Assembly: GCF_018130955.1 (NCBI RefSeq)
Contig: NZ_JAFCJM010000016.1
Location: 1 to 64,000 of the forward strand
Reading direction: 5' to 3'
From: Bradyrhizobium liaoningense
GTDB taxonomy: Bacteria; Pseudomonadota; Alphaproteobacteria; Rhizobiales; Xanthobacteraceae
DNA: 64,000 nucleotides
Within the stretch, counting starts at the first letter, position 1; each line of letters begins with the position of its first letter. The notes under the pieces are model-generated. The model saw only the letters and a program-made list of their open reading frames with translations, was not told where the DNA came from and ran no database searches. The position numbers and the translations under genes were made by a program. Below, one piece after another: positions 7,364 through 16,759 of this stretch.

Positions 7364-8317
7364 TCATTTAGCCGGGGCATCTGGTTGAATGATCGGAGTC
7401 GCTTCACGCTGTTTTTGCAAATCGCTCGAGTAAAGGATCTCACGCAGTAGATAGCCGGGTGTTACGGCGGCTATTCCGACGTTTTGAGCGTACGTTGGTA
7501 GGACTGCATTAGGAGTTTGCAGGAGACCGCCAACCCGCGGCTCGTTGAAGTTGCCGCGCATAACGCCAGCGAGGGTGATTTCATCGCTTCCAACAACGAT
7601 TGCGCCCGGGACACGATCGATCCCTTGCGAGAAAAACACCGGCGAACCACTGTTCCCACCGAACGACATGGTTTCAAGGAGGGAAAGTTCGACCATCTCC
7701 AGTGGCTTCCCTTGCTCCTGCCAGCGGACTCGATCATCTGTCAGCATCGCTACTCGTCCGAAACGAAATATCGGAACATTTCGCTTCTCGCCGTAGTGCG
7801 GCACGAACAAGCCGCTGAAGAAAACATCCGAACCGGGTTGTATCGTGCCAGCCCTGAACTGATCCTTCGTTTTGATCATGGAAGTAGGTATCGCTAGGAA
7901 ATCGAAATTCTGGTCGGGTAGTGCGGGAATGACAGCTATATCTACGGTGGGATCGGGATGAATAAATACGTTCTGCTGCGGCCGGGAATCATTAAGATCG
8001 AGCACGATGAAGCCAGAACCCTCTGCTTTGTGATTTACGCGTAAGAACACGCGCTTGAAGAAGTGGCCGTTCGCGTCCTTCAGGACATGTTTTGCGGTAA
8101 CCACATATCCCCAACCGCCTGGTCCCCCATCGTTCTCTACCAAGACAAAGAAGCCGGTTCCGACTGCCACCGGGGCACCGTTTTCCACGAGCGGATTGCC
8201 CGCCAGATCTGCAAGAAAGATAAAGGCTACTGTCTTCGGAATATCCTTCGGCGGTGGCGATGCCATGACAGGTCCCGTGAATAGGAGCCAGAGCGCGGCT
8301 GAAAGAATTTTGAGCAT
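7364..8317 (-). CDS. Exported trypsin-like serine protease
   Basis: The 317-residue protein begins with a signal peptide (MLKILSAALWLLFTGPVMAS, cleavage near residue 20). The chymotrypsin-fold catalytic triad can be read: His in YVVTAKHVL at about residue 78, Asp in PTVDIAVIP at about 126, and Ser in SFGGNSGSPVFF at about 226, with GNSGSP as the classical serine motif. It therefore should be an active periplasmic or secreted endopeptidase with no PDZ domain, unlike DegP. The gene stands alone. Its base composition is clearly less GC-rich than neighbours (31 G+C in the 60 bases 7741-7800), suggesting horizontal origin. The physiological substrate is unknown. Confidence 0.75.
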   Translation of the reverse strand: MLKILSAALWLLFTGPVMASPPPKDIPKTVAFIFLADLAGNPLVENGAPVAVGTGFFVLVENDGGPGGWGYVVTAKHVLKDANGHFFKRVFLRVNHKAEGSGFIVLDLNDSRPQQNVFIHPDPTVDIAVIPALPDQNFDFLAIPTSMIKTKDQFRAGTIQPGSDVFFSGLFVPHYGEKRNVPIFRFGRVAMLTDDRVRWQEQGKPLEMVELSLLETMSFGGNSGSPVFFSQGIDRVPGAIVVGSDEITLAGVMRGNFNEPRVGGLLQTPNAVLPTYAQNVGIAAVTPGYLLREILYSSDLQKQREATPIIQPDAPAK

Positions 8318-8380
8318 CTTTGGTCCGGTGCTGCCAGTTCGATAGGATGCTGCTCGTCTTGGTTGTAGTCGATCGGATAG

Positions 8381-8410
8381 AAAAATAAAGGGCGGCCCTT
8401 CGGCCGCCCT
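8381..8410 (-). terminator. Rho-independent terminator of the ribonucleotide reductase gene
   Basis: Read on the minus strand, AGGGCGGCC, loop GAAG, and GGCCGCCCT are followed by TTATTTTT. The 9-bp GC stem with a T-rich tail lies 58 bases past the stop codon of the gene ending at 8468. Confidence 0.85.
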
Positions 8411-8411
8411 T

Positions 8412-8443
8412 CGTGGATGCCCGGGTCAAGCCCGGCCATGACG
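8412..8443. repeat. GCCCGGGTCAAGCCCGG-type dispersed element
   Basis: The sequence CGTGGATGCCCGGGTCAAG continues with CCCGGCCATGACG. This is the compact inverted-repeat element very common between genes in Bradyrhizobium and relatives. It directly follows the terminator hairpin. Confidence 0.6.
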
Positions 8444-8467
8444 TTCTTGTTGCGACGCGCTACCGCC

Positions 8468-11400
8468 TCACGAACACCCCGTCGTGCTTCCGCACGTATC
8501 GCACTTCATGCACGTGCCATTCCGCACCAGCGTGAAATTTCCACACTCCGAGCACATCTCGCCTTCGTAGCCTTTGGCTTTCGCTTCCGCGCGGCGTTCG
8601 GCTTTGGTGGGGACGATCGTCTGGGCGGCGGTGCCGGCCTTGCTCCACTGGATTGCCTCGAGCTTCTCGGTGGGCGAGAGGTCGTGGCTGGCTTCCTGCT
8701 TCAGTGCGACGGCGCCTTCGACCGCGTCACCGGCGCGGGCCGAGGTGCCGTGGGAGGCCAGCGCGGTGACCTTGTTGCCGCCGTCCGTGCTCGCCGGCAT
8801 CGTGCCGCCGCGCATCACGACGAGGTTGTCGGTGCGGGAGCGGGTGAGGCCGCGCGACACCAGTTTTGTCGCGTGGTGGCCGCGGTCCTCGTCCGGCTCC
8901 TTGCCTTCCTCGACGCCCTTGCCGAGCGCGTCAAAGCCGGTCTCGTTGGGATCGACATGGGCGAGGTCGAAGCGGGACAGATACGACACCGCGAGCTCGC
9001 GGAAGACGTAGTCGAGGATCGAGGTCGCGTACTTGATCGAGTCGTTGCCCTGCACGGGGCCCGCCGGCTCGAAGCGGGTGAAGGTGAAGGCGTCGACATA
9101 TTCGTCGAGCGGCACGCCATATTGCAGGCCGAGCGACACGGCGATCGCGAAGTTGTTGATGAAGGAGCGGAGTGCTGCGCCTTCCTTGTGCATGTCGATG
9201 AAGATCTCGCCGAGACGGCCATCGTCATACTCGCCGGTGCGGAGATAGACTTTATGTCCGCCGACGACCGCCTTCTGCGTGTAGCCCTTGCGTCGATCCG
9301 GCATCTTCTCGCGCTCGCGCATCACGATGATGCGCTCGACGAGCTTTTCGACGACCTTTTCGGAGATCTGCGTCGCACGCGCGGCCATCGGCTTCTCGTA
9401 GAGCGCCTCGACCGCATCGTCCTCGTCCTCATCGTCGCTGATGAGCTGCGAGTTGAGCGGCTGGGAGAGCTTCGAGCCGTCGCGGTAGAGCGCGTTGGCC
9501 TTGAGCGCGAGCTTCCACGACAGCATGTAGGCGGACTTGCAGTCCTCTACCGTGGCGTCGTTCGGCATGTTGATGGTCTTGGAGATCGCGCCCGAGATGA
9601 AGGGCTGCGCCGCCGCCATCATGCGGATGTGGCTCTCGACCGACAGATAGCGCTTGCCGATCTTGCCGCAGGGATTGGCGCAGTCGAACACCGCGTAATG
9701 TTCGGCCTTGAGGTGGGGAGCTCCCTCGACCGTCATCGCGCCGCAGATGTGGACGTTGGCTGCCTCGATCTCGCGCTTGGTGAAGCCCACGGCCTGGAGC
9801 AGGTCGAAGCCGGGGGCCGCAATGGCCTCGGCACCAATGCCGAGCTGGTCGCGGATAAAATCCTCGCCAAAGGTCCACTTGTTGAAGGCGAACTTGATGT
9901 CGAAGGCGGTCGGCAGGGCCTTTTCGACCTTGGCGATCGCTTCATCGGTAAAGCCCTTGGCCTTCAGCGTCGAGGCGTTGATGCCGGGGGCGTTGGAGAG
10001 CGAGCCGTGGCCGACGGCGTAGGCCTCGATCTCCGCAATCTCGCTCTCGCGATAGCCGAGCGCACGAAGTGCGGCGGGCACGGCGCGGTTGATGATCTTG
10101 AAGTAGCCGCCGCCGGCGAGCTTCTTGAATTTTACCAGCGCGAAGTCCGGTTCAATACCCGTCGTGTCGCAATCCATGACCAGGCCGATCGTGCCGGTCG
10201 GCGCGATCACCGTGGTCTGCGCGTTGCGATAGCCGTGCTTCTCGCCGAGCTCGAGCGCCGCATCCCAGGCCGAGGTCGCGTGTGCGATCAGGTCGGCTTG
10301 CGGGCACGAAGCGTGGTCGAGCGGCACCGGGTTGACGCTGAGCGCCTCGTAGCCGGAGGCCTGGCCGTGCGCGGCGCGGCGGTGGTTGCGGATCACGCGC
10401 AGCATGTGCGCGGCGTTCTTCTTGTAGCCGGGGAAGGTGCCGAGTTCGCCCGCCATCTCCGCCGACGTCTTGTAGGTGACGCCGGTCATGATTGCGGTCA
10501 GCGCGCCACAGAGCGCACGGCCTTCCTTGGAGTCATAGGACAGGCCCATGGTCATCAAGAGGCCGCCGATATTGGCGTAGCCGAGGCCAAGCGTGCGGAA
10601 CTCGTAGGAGAGTTCGGCGATCGCGCGCGAGGGGAACTGCGCCATCATGACCGAAATTTCCAGCACGATGGTCCAGAGCTGGCAGAGATGCTCGTAGCCC
10701 GCGACGTCGAACTGCTTCGTGGTCGTGTTGTAGAACGTCAGCAGATTGGCGGAGGCGAGGTTGCACGCCGTGTCGTCCAGGAACATGTATTCCGAGCACG
10801 GATTGGACGCGCGGATGTCGCCGGACGCCTTGCAGGTGTGCCAGTCGTTCATGGTGGTGTTGAAGTGCAGGCCGGGATCGGCCGAGGCCCAGGCGGCGTA
10901 GCCGATTTTTTCCCAGAGGTCGCGCGCCTTCAGGGTCTTCGTCACCTTCTTGGAGGTGCGGGCGTTCAGATTCCAGTCGCCATCGGTTTCGACCGCACGC
11001 AGGAAGTCGTCCTTCAGCGAGACCGAGTTGTTGGAGTTCTGGCCGGAGACGGTGAGGTAGGCTTCGGAATCCCAGTCGGTGTCGTAGACGTCGAACTGGA
11101 TGTCCTTGTAGCCCTGCTTGGCGAACTGGATGACCCGCTTGATGTAGTTGTCGGGCACGAGGTTGCGGCGCGCGAGCTTGATCTCACGGCGCAGGGCAGG
11201 GTTCTTCTCCGGATCAAAACAGTCGTCGCCCGACCCTTCGCAGTTCACGCAGGCCTTGTGCACGGCCTTGAGGTGCTTCTGGTTGATTTTTGAGCCGGTG
11301 ACGAGAGCGGCGACCTTCTGCTCCTCCTTCACCTTCCAGTCGATATAGGTCTCGATGTCGGGGTGATCGACGTCGACCACGACCATCTTGGCCGCGCGGC

Positions 11401-12223
11401 GCGTGGTGCCGCCCGACTTGATCGCGCCCGCGGCGCGGTCGCCGATTTTCAGGAAGCTCATCAGGCCGGAGGAGCGGCCGCCGCCGGAGAGCTTTTCGCC
11501 TTCGCCGCGCAGGCGCGAGAAATTCGAGCCGGTGCCGGAGCCGTATTTGAACAGGCGCGCCTCGCGCACCCAGAGGTCCATGATGCCGCCCTCGTTGACG
11601 AGGTCGTCACCGACGCCCTGGATGAAGCAGGCATGCGGCTGCGGATGCTCGTAGGCCGACTTGGACTTGGTCAGCTTGCCGGTGAAGGGGTCGACGTAAT
11701 AATGGCCCTGGCCGGGGCCGTCGATGCCATAGGCCCAGTGCAGGCCGGTGTTGAACCATTGCGGCGAGTTCGGCGCGACCATCTGCATAGCGAGCATGTA
11801 GCGGAGCTCGTCGTAGAAGGTCTGCGCGTCTTCGTCAGAGGTGAAGTAGCCGCCCTTCCAGCCCCAATAGGTCCAGCAGCCGGCGAGGCGGTCGAACACC
11901 TGCTTGGCCGAGAGCTCGCTGACGAAGCGCTCTTTCTCGGGCAGGGAGGCAAGTGCGTCGGTGTCAGGCACGGAGCGCCACAGGAAGGAGGGGACGGATT
12001 CCTCCTCGACCTTCTTCAGGCGCGCGGCAACGCCGGCTTTGCGGAAGTATTTTTGGGCAAGCACGTCCGAGGCGACCTGCGACCACTCGGTCGGCACCTC
12101 GACATTCTCGAGTTTGAACACCACCGAGCCGTCGGGATTCCTGATCTCCGACGTGGTCAGCCGGAAATCGATCCCGGCGTAGGGTGACTGTCCCGAAGTG
12201 GTGTGGCGCCGCTGAATCTGCAT
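8468..12223 (-). CDS. nrdJ: Adenosylcobalamin-dependent (class II) ribonucleoside-diphosphate reductase
   Basis: The 1251-residue protein converts ribonucleotides to deoxyribonucleotides using B12 as radical source, independently of oxygen. Landmarks include the N-terminal [20 protein letters not shown], substrate-site strings [20 protein letters not shown] and [20 protein letters not shown], the finger-loop region with [20 protein letters not shown] (conserved Cys and Glu of the N-C-E motif), [20 protein letters not shown], and a C-terminal [21 protein letters not shown] cysteine cluster typical of long NrdJ proteins. The ATG at 12223 has AAAGGACGGGG about 8-16 bases upstream. The gene is monocistronic, with its own promoter, a long leader and a terminator. 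As a cobalamin enzyme it ties DNA synthesis to B12 supply. Confidence 0.95.
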   Translation of the reverse strand: MQIQRRHTTSGQSPYAGIDFRLTTSEIRNPDGSVVFKLENVEVPTEWSQVASDVLAQKYFRKAGVAARLKKVEEESVPSFLWRSVPDTDALASLPEKERFVSELSAKQVFDRLAGCWTYWGWKGGYFTSDEDAQTFYDELRYMLAMQMVAPNSPQWFNTGLHWAYGIDGPGQGHYYVDPFTGKLTKSKSAYEHPQPHACFIQGVGDDLVNEGGIMDLWVREARLFKYGSGTGSNFSRLRGEGEKLSGGGRSSGLMSFLKIGDRAAGAIKSGGTTRRAAKMVVVDVDHPDIETYIDWKVKEEQKVAALVTGSKINQKHLKAVHKACVNCEGSGDDCFDPEKNPALRREIKLARRNLVPDNYIKRVIQFAKQGYKDIQFDVYDTDWDSEAYLTVSGQNSNNSVSLKDDFLRAVETDGDWNLNARTSKKVTKTLKARDLWEKIGYAAWASADPGLHFNTTMNDWHTCKASGDIRASNPCSEYMFLDDTACNLASANLLTFYNTTTKQFDVAGYEHLCQLWTIVLEISVMMAQFPSRAIAELSYEFRTLGLGYANIGGLLMTMGLSYDSKEGRALCGALTAIMTGVTYKTSAEMAGELGTFPGYKKNAAHMLRVIRNHRRAAHGQASGYEALSVNPVPLDHASCPQADLIAHATSAWDAALELGEKHGYRNAQTTVIAPTGTIGLVMDCDTTGIEPDFALVKFKKLAGGGYFKIINRAVPAALRALGYRESEIAEIEAYAVGHGSLSNAPGINASTLKAKGFTDEAIAKVEKALPTAFDIKFAFNKWTFGEDFIRDQLGIGAEAIAAPGFDLLQAVGFTKREIEAANVHICGAMTVEGAPHLKAEHYAVFDCANPCGKIGKRYLSVESHIRMMAAAQPFISGAISKTINMPNDATVEDCKSAYMLSWKLALKANALYRDGSKLSQPLNSQLISDDEDEDDAVEALYEKPMAARATQISEKVVEKLVERIIVMREREKMPDRRKGYTQKAVVGGHKVYLRTGEYDDGRLGEIFIDMHKEGAALRSFINNFAIAVSLGLQYGVPLDEYVDAFTFTRFEPAGPVQGNDSIKYATSILDYVFRELAVSYLSRFDLAHVDPNETGFDALGKGVEEGKEPDEDRGHHATKLVSRGLTRSRTDNLVVMRGGTMPASTDGGNKVTALASHGTSARAGDAVEGAVALKQEASHDLSPTEKLEAIQWSKAGTAAQTIVPTKAERRAEAKAKGYEGEMCSECGNFTLVRNGTCMKCDTCGSTTGCS

Positions 12224-12628
12224 AGTTGCCCCGTCCTTTTATTTGGCCGGCTCCGCCTCCGTTCAGGCGTGCCGGATCGTTATGTCTTGCGCGAATTCCT
12301 CCCGGCCTTTCGGCCTTCAGGCTTCGCAGTTGCTGCCGGTGGATCCGGCCCAGTTTCTCTCGCCGCAGCTCCGGTGTTTGCACCGGCACTGCGTCGGCAT
12401 GCCGCCTCATCCCACCCCCGGGATGAAGGGCCATGCGTTCAACGCCCCACGCCACTTGTTCAACCAGGCTCTTTCGGGTCTGTGCCGACCCGTTCGAGCG
12501 CCCCGGAGGTTCGCGTTTTCAGGGCAGACAAGCCCTTCCCCCGCTGCCTCTAACCGGCCGGCGGAGTGGTTCTTTGCGGACCCTTTTGGGGAGTGACCGG
12601 CGGGACGCAAACACACTCGCGCCGAACG
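12224..12628 (-). promoter_or_regulatory. Long structured 5' leader of nrdJ, candidate cis-regulatory RNA
   Basis: The inferred start site (about 12628) leaves a leader of about 400 nt, far longer than needed. It has several strong local hairpins read on the minus strand: GACCCG-type arms near 12475-12495, a CCGGTG...CACCGG hairpin at about 12370-12390, GGCCGAAAGGCC at about 12303-12314, and CCGGC...GCCGG at about 12245-12275 just upstream of the ribosome binding site. I looked for the canonical cobalamin-riboswitch box and did not find a convincing one, although CCGGTGCAAACACCGG followed by AGCTG is faintly like its P5 region. The leader could be an unusual B12 sensor, another riboswitch, or contain a separate small RNA. 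Confidence 0.45.
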
Positions 12629-12634
12629 GATCGA

Positions 12635-12663
12635 AAGCTAGGACTCTCCGTTGCGCCCGTCAA
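12635..12663 (-). promoter_or_regulatory. Sigma-70-type promoter of nrdJ
   Basis: On the minus strand TTGACG (12663-12658) is separated by exactly 17 bases from TAGCTT (12640-12635). The -35 matches the alphaproteobacterial CTTGAC consensus, being preceded by C. Transcription would begin near 12628. Confidence 0.6.
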
Positions 12664-12975
12664 GAACTAGTACGAGTTCCTGAATCAAATACTAAATATG
12701 GTGGAATGACGGGGATAACAGGGGTCCGTGCCGCGCCTGTTGTGGAGGCAAGTATCAGTGAGTCCTCAGAGATTCGAAACCGAAAAAATTTGTTTCCGCG
12801 ATGCTCGCGAGGCTTCGTCCCGCTGTTCACAGGTCAGCTATTTTTTCGCGCCTCAGGATTGCGTCAGTGAGACTCACGTAGTGCTACGGAAATAAGCGGT
12901 CAGCATGCCCGTTGAGGTGGTGGCGGCGGCGTCGAATTCGCGCCAAGGTAGGCAGAATATTGCCGGGTCTATCGC
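12664..12975. other. Divergent intergenic region
   Basis: About 310 bases lie between the nrdJ promoter and the EamA gene on the other strand. No coding frame or RNA gene is recognisable. It is AT-richer than the flanks and presumably holds the EamA promoter. Confidence 0.4.
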
Positions 12976-13875
12976 ATGCATGATTCGACGCGACGGGGGA
13001 TGCGCCCACGCATCGCCCCCGCGGGCCTGATGTTCCTCGCCATCACCTCGGTCGGCTGGGGTTTTAACTGGCCGGTGACGAAATTCCTGTTGTCCGAGCT
13101 GCCGCCGCTGACCTTGCGCGGGGTGACGGGCGTGCTCGGCGCGCTCCTGCTCGCCGTCTTTGCGATCTTGCGCCGCCAGAGCCTGAAGGTTGCGCCCGAG
13201 ATCTGGCCGCGGCTGTTGCTCGCGGGCCTGCTCAATGTCACCGGCTGGATGGTGCTGATGGGGCTTGCGCTCTTGTGGCTGCCGGCGAGCGAGGCGGCGC
13301 TGATCGCCTACACCATGCCGGTCTGGGCCTCGATTATCGCCTGGCCCGTGCTCGGCGAGCGGCCGACGCTATTGCGCACCATCGCCCTGGTGATGGCCTT
13401 TGCCGGGCTCGCCGCCATCATGGGCGGCAACGGGATTGCGGCGAGCGAGGAGAAGCTGCCCGGCATCATCATGGCGCTCGCGGGCTCGATCGGCTTTGCC
13501 GTCGGCACCGTGCTGTCGAAGAGGCTGCCGATCCATCTGCCGCCGATCACGGCGGCGGCCTGGCAGATCGGCGCCGGCTGCCTGCCGGTCGCGCTCGCCG
13601 GCCTCTTGCTCGAGACCACGCATCTGGACCGGATGACGACGGTCGGCTGGGTGCTGGTGGTCTATTCCACGGTGGTGCAGTTCTGCATCGCCTATGTGAG
13701 CTGGTTTGCAGCGCTCGCGCGCCTGCCGGCCTCGGTCGCCGCGATCGGCACCATGGCGGTGCCGGTCATCGGCGTGGTGTCCTCGGCGATCGCGCTGCAT
13801 GAGCCGCTCGGACCCGGGCAGATCGCAGCGCTGATCTTCACGCTCGCGGCCGTGGTGCTGGCGACGCGGGGCTAG
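12976..13875 (+). CDS. EamA/DMT-family transporter
   Basis: The 299-residue protein has ten predicted helices in two EamA repeats, beginning LMFLAITSVGWGFNWPVTKF. The first repeat ends near VLGERPTLLRTIALVMAFAG and the second near ALHEPLGPGQIAALIFTLAA. Conserved features include WGFNWP in helix 1 and the 'LGE' pre-helix motif. It is an inner-membrane exporter of unknown substrate and is unrelated in detail to the other two EamA genes of the window. Its stop overlaps the stop of the convergent histidine kinase gene by four bases. Confidence 0.85.
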   Translation: MHDSTRRGMRPRIAPAGLMFLAITSVGWGFNWPVTKFLLSELPPLTLRGVTGVLGALLLAVFAILRRQSLKVAPEIWPRLLLAGLLNVTGWMVLMGLALLWLPASEAALIAYTMPVWASIIAWPVLGERPTLLRTIALVMAFAGLAAIMGGNGIAASEEKLPGIIMALAGSIGFAVGTVLSKRLPIHLPPITAAAWQIGAGCLPVALAGLLLETTHLDRMTTVGWVLVVYSTVVQFCIAYVSWFAALARLPASVAAIGTMAVPVIGVVSSAIALHEPLGPGQIAALIFTLAAVVLATRG

Positions 13876-16133
13876 GACGCCGCCGCGTCGGCGCTTCCGT
13901 TCAGCGCAAGGCGGATCATGTCGGCGAGCTTGTTGCGCCGGTAGGGCTTTGTCAGCAGCAGCACGCCTTCGCCAAGCTTGCCCTGCTTCACGACCGCGTC
14001 GTCCGTGTAGCCCGACGTGAACAGCACCTTCAGCCCGGGACGGCGCTTGGCGATGATTTCGGCGAGCTCCCGCCCGCTCATGCCGCCGGGAATGACGACG
14101 TCGGTGAACAGCAGGTCGAACACCGCGCCGCCGTCGACCAGCGCCAGCGCGGCGCGGCTGTCGGCGGCCGCGATCGTCCGGTAGCCGAGGCTCTCGAGCT
14201 GCGCGGTGACGAAGGTGCGCACGAGGTTGTCGTCCTCGACGACGAAAATGGTCTCGACGCCGCCGGCCGCCGGCGGCGCCACCGTGCCGGTGGCTTCCGT
14301 CTCGCCCTGGCCCGGCGGCAGATAGAGCTTGATCGTCGTGCCGTGGCCGATCTCGCTGTAGATCTTGATGTGGCCGCCGGACTGCCTGACGAAGCCGTAG
14401 ACCATGGAGAGGCCGAGCCCCGAACCCTTGCCGACCTCCTTGGTGGTGAAGAACGGCTCAAACGCCTGCTCCTGGATCTCCTTGGACATGCCGGTGCCGG
14501 TGTCGGAGACCGCCACCATCACGTAAGGGCCGGGCAAGACACCCGGATTGGCCTGCGCATAGTCTCCGTCGAGCTCGACCTTGTGGGTCTCCAGCAGCAG
14601 CTTGCCGCCACCCGGCATGGCGTCGCGCGCGTTGATCGCCATGTTGAGCACGGCGTTGGTGAGGCGCGAGGGATCGATGTGCGAGGTGACCGCGCCCTGT
14701 TCGAGCGCGGTCTCGATCTGGATCTGCTCGCCCAGCGTCGGACGCAGCAGCTTTGCGATGTCGGTGAGCGCGGCGTTGACCTCGACATTGCGCGGATGCA
14801 GCGGCTGCTTGCGGGCGAAGGCGAGCAGATGCTGGATCAGCTCGGCGCAGCGGTCGGCGGCGTCGAGGATCAGCTTTGCCACGCGCTCCGGCTCCGGCTG
14901 CTCCTTCAGCTCGGCAACCAGCGTCTCGGTATTGCCGGAGATGACGGTGAGCATGTTGTTGAAGTCATGCGCGACGCCGCCGGTGAGCTTGCCGATCGCA
15001 TCGAGCTTTTGCGACTGGGCCAGTTGCCGCTCGGTGTCGCGCGAGGCGGTCGCGTCGTGATAGACCAGCACCGCGCCGCTGATCGCGCCCTGCGCGTCGC
15101 GCATCGGCCGGCCGCTGACGACGAGATGTCGCATCGGGGTTCCGTGATAGGGCAGGACGACGATTTCGAGCTCTTCGAACTCTTCGCCGCGCAACACGCG
15201 CATGGACGGCAGCTCCTCGGGCATCAGCGGGGTGCTGCCGTCGCTGGTGACGACGTCGCCGCGCTCGCGCAGGTCCTCGAGGTTCATGCCGGTGCGATGC
15301 ACCAGCATGCGTTCCGCTGCCGGGTTGGAGAGCAGCACCTCGCCATGGCTGTCGATGACCAGCACGGCTTCGGCCATGCTGTTGAACGTGCTCTGGAGCA
15401 CGTTGACCGACAAACGGAGCTCGTCATGGGCGGTGACGAGATGCTCGGTGCGCTCGGCAACGGCCGCTTCCAGGGCTTCGTTGGCGGCCTTGGTCTCGTG
15501 CAGAGTGCTTTGCAGCTCGACCCTGGTGCGCCGGGTTTCGCGCAGCAGGAGCGCCACTAGCAGCAGGATCAATATCGCGCCGGCGACATCGATGCCGAGC
15601 AGGACGATGCCGGTCCGGCGCGAGTCGGCCGAGCGCGCGGCAAGCTGCTCTTCCTCCGCCGCGGTCAGCCGGTCGAGATTGGAGGTGACCGTCTCCATCA
15701 GGCCGCGGCCCTCGGCCTTGCCCTGGAGTGCGGCGATGCCGGCCTCGTCGCGGTCGGCCCGCAGCCGCATCGCTTCGGCGGCGATGTCGACGCGGCGCTT
15801 GATCAGCGGCTCGGTCGCCTCGACGAGCGCGACCTGGTCGGGATTGTCACGCACGGCGCGCTTGAGATCGGCGAGCGCGGGCGCGATCTGCGCCCGCGTG
15901 GTCTGGAACTCGTCGTTGAAGGTCTGGCCGCGATAGAGCTCGTAGCCGCGCGCCGCACTTTCGGCGCGGCGGACGAGCAGGCGCAGGTCGGAGATCTTTT
16001 TCAGCACCTCGACCGCGTGGTTGGTCCAGGCAGTATCGGCGCGTGACTTGAGGTCGAGCCCGATCGAGGCAGCGGTAATGATCAGGAGGATTGCAAGTCC
16101 GGCTGCAAGAATGACGCGCTGCGAGGGAATCAA
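13872..16133 (-). CDS. Hybrid sensor histidine kinase (CHASE3-PAS-HisKA-HATPase-REC)
   Basis: The protein has two membrane helices (first IPSQRVILAAGLAILLIITA, second LLGIDVAGAILILLLVALLL) around a CHASE3-like periplasmic helical domain, a coiled linker, a PAS domain (about residues 250-370), a HisKA domain with the phospho-accepting His in LTGGVAHDFNNML, a HATPase domain (NMAINARDAMP, DTGTGMSKE, GKGSGLGLSMVYG) and a C-terminal receiver whose Asp is in LLFTDVVIPGG. I chose the TTG at 16133 because it overlaps the stop of the upstream response-regulator gene as TTGA and has GAAGGAC about 10 bases upstream; an ATG at 16184 has no well-spaced site. The pair is translationally coupled. The signal sensed is unknown. 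Confidence 0.85.
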   Translation of the reverse strand: MIPSQRVILAAGLAILLIITAASIGLDLKSRADTAWTNHAVEVLKKISDLRLLVRRAESAARGYELYRGQTFNDEFQTTRAQIAPALADLKRAVRDNPDQVALVEATEPLIKRRVDIAAEAMRLRADRDEAGIAALQGKAEGRGLMETVTSNLDRLTAAEEEQLAARSADSRRTGIVLLGIDVAGAILILLLVALLLRETRRTRVELQSTLHETKAANEALEAAVAERTEHLVTAHDELRLSVNVLQSTFNSMAEAVLVIDSHGEVLLSNPAAERMLVHRTGMNLEDLRERGDVVTSDGSTPLMPEELPSMRVLRGEEFEELEIVVLPYHGTPMRHLVVSGRPMRDAQGAISGAVLVYHDATASRDTERQLAQSQKLDAIGKLTGGVAHDFNNMLTVISGNTETLVAELKEQPEPERVAKLILDAADRCAELIQHLLAFARKQPLHPRNVEVNAALTDIAKLLRPTLGEQIQIETALEQGAVTSHIDPSRLTNAVLNMAINARDAMPGGGKLLLETHKVELDGDYAQANPGVLPGPYVMVAVSDTGTGMSKEIQEQAFEPFFTTKEVGKGSGLGLSMVYGFVRQSGGHIKIYSEIGHGTTIKLYLPPGQGETEATGTVAPPAAGGVETIFVVEDDNLVRTFVTAQLESLGYRTIAAADSRAALALVDGGAVFDLLFTDVVIPGGMSGRELAEIIAKRRPGLKVLFTSGYTDDAVVKQGKLGEGVLLLTKPYRRNKLADMIRLALNGSADAAAS

Positions 16134-16549
16134 GGGGATGACTTGTCCTTCGTCGGGGCACTCTCGTCCGGCCGGCCGAGACATTCCTGAATGGTGGAGA
16201 GAAGCGTAGCCGGCGTGAACGGCTTGCGCAGGCAGCGCGTCGCGCCAAGCTCGAGCGCCATGCGCAGGAAATCGGGGGAGGGTGAGGCGGATGAGGCGAA
16301 GGCGTAGCCGGACATCGCGATCAACGGAACGCTCGGCGCGCGCTCATGAAAGATGCGGATGGATTCGTAGCCGCGCATGTGCGGCATGAAGATGTCGACC
16401 AGCATCACGTCGAACGTCTGCGTCTCGAGCGCAGCCAACCCCATCTCTCCGCCGTCCGTCAACGTGACGTCGAAGCCCTGGCGTTGCAGGAGGACCTCAA
16501 TGGTCGCGCCGACCATCGGATCGTCATCTACCACGAGTATCCGCGGCAT
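16130..16549 (-). CDS. Single-domain response regulator (REC only)
   Basis: This 139-residue protein is a bare receiver domain: acidic pair in VVDDDPMVG, phosphorylated Asp in MLVDIFMPHMRGY, the switch Ser/Thr in LIAMSGYAF, and Lys in CLRKPFTPA. There is no output domain, so it should act by phosphotransfer or protein contact, like CheY-type proteins. It is the first gene of a two-gene operon with the hybrid kinase, overlapping it as TTGA, which implies matched synthesis. It may be a phosphate donor, sink or competitor for the kinase's own receiver. Confidence 0.85.
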   Translation of the reverse strand: MPRILVVDDDPMVGATIEVLLQRQGFDVTLTDGGEMGLAALETQTFDVMLVDIFMPHMRGYESIRIFHERAPSVPLIAMSGYAFASSASPSPDFLRMALELGATRCLRKPFTPATLLSTIQECLGRPDESAPTKDKSSP

Positions 16550-16693
16550 GACATTGCCTAACCAATCGAAGTCCCCACCGCGATTGCTGATATAGGCGAA
16601 TCGCGCATCCGGTCAATTTTGGATTGGATCAGTACAGATATGCCCGGTGGGGTGCATAGAGCTTGTTCCCACGGAGTCGCGCGCGCCGCACAG

Positions 16694-16727
16694 AAAAAAG
16701 GCGTCGCCGAGCGGCGACGCCTTTTTC
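16694..16727. terminator. Bidirectional Rho-independent terminator
   Basis: AAAAAA precedes GGCGTCGCC, loop GAGC, and GGCGACGCC followed by TTTTT. The A-run and T-run on either side make it work on both strands. It serves the minus-strand BA14K gene ending at 16760. Confidence 0.85.
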
Positions 16728-16759
16728 ATCACGTGTCGAATGCGCGTGGCGCGGGGCTG

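Noticed and set aside
8417..11293. A 958-residue plus-strand frame across nrdJ
   Set aside because: It is the reverse-complement shadow of a well-recognised gene, with Arg/Ala/Val-rich, meaningless sequence.
12224..12628. A canonical cobalamin riboswitch in the nrdJ leader
   Set aside because: The CCCGCAACTG-like and GCCACTG boxes expected of AdoCbl riboswitches are not there; only a faint P5-like string was found. Kept as an unclassified leader.
12224..12628. RNase P, tmRNA or SRP RNA gene in the nrdJ leader
   Set aside because: The conserved strings of those RNAs (such as GGAAAGTCC of RNase P or the tmRNA tag region) are absent.
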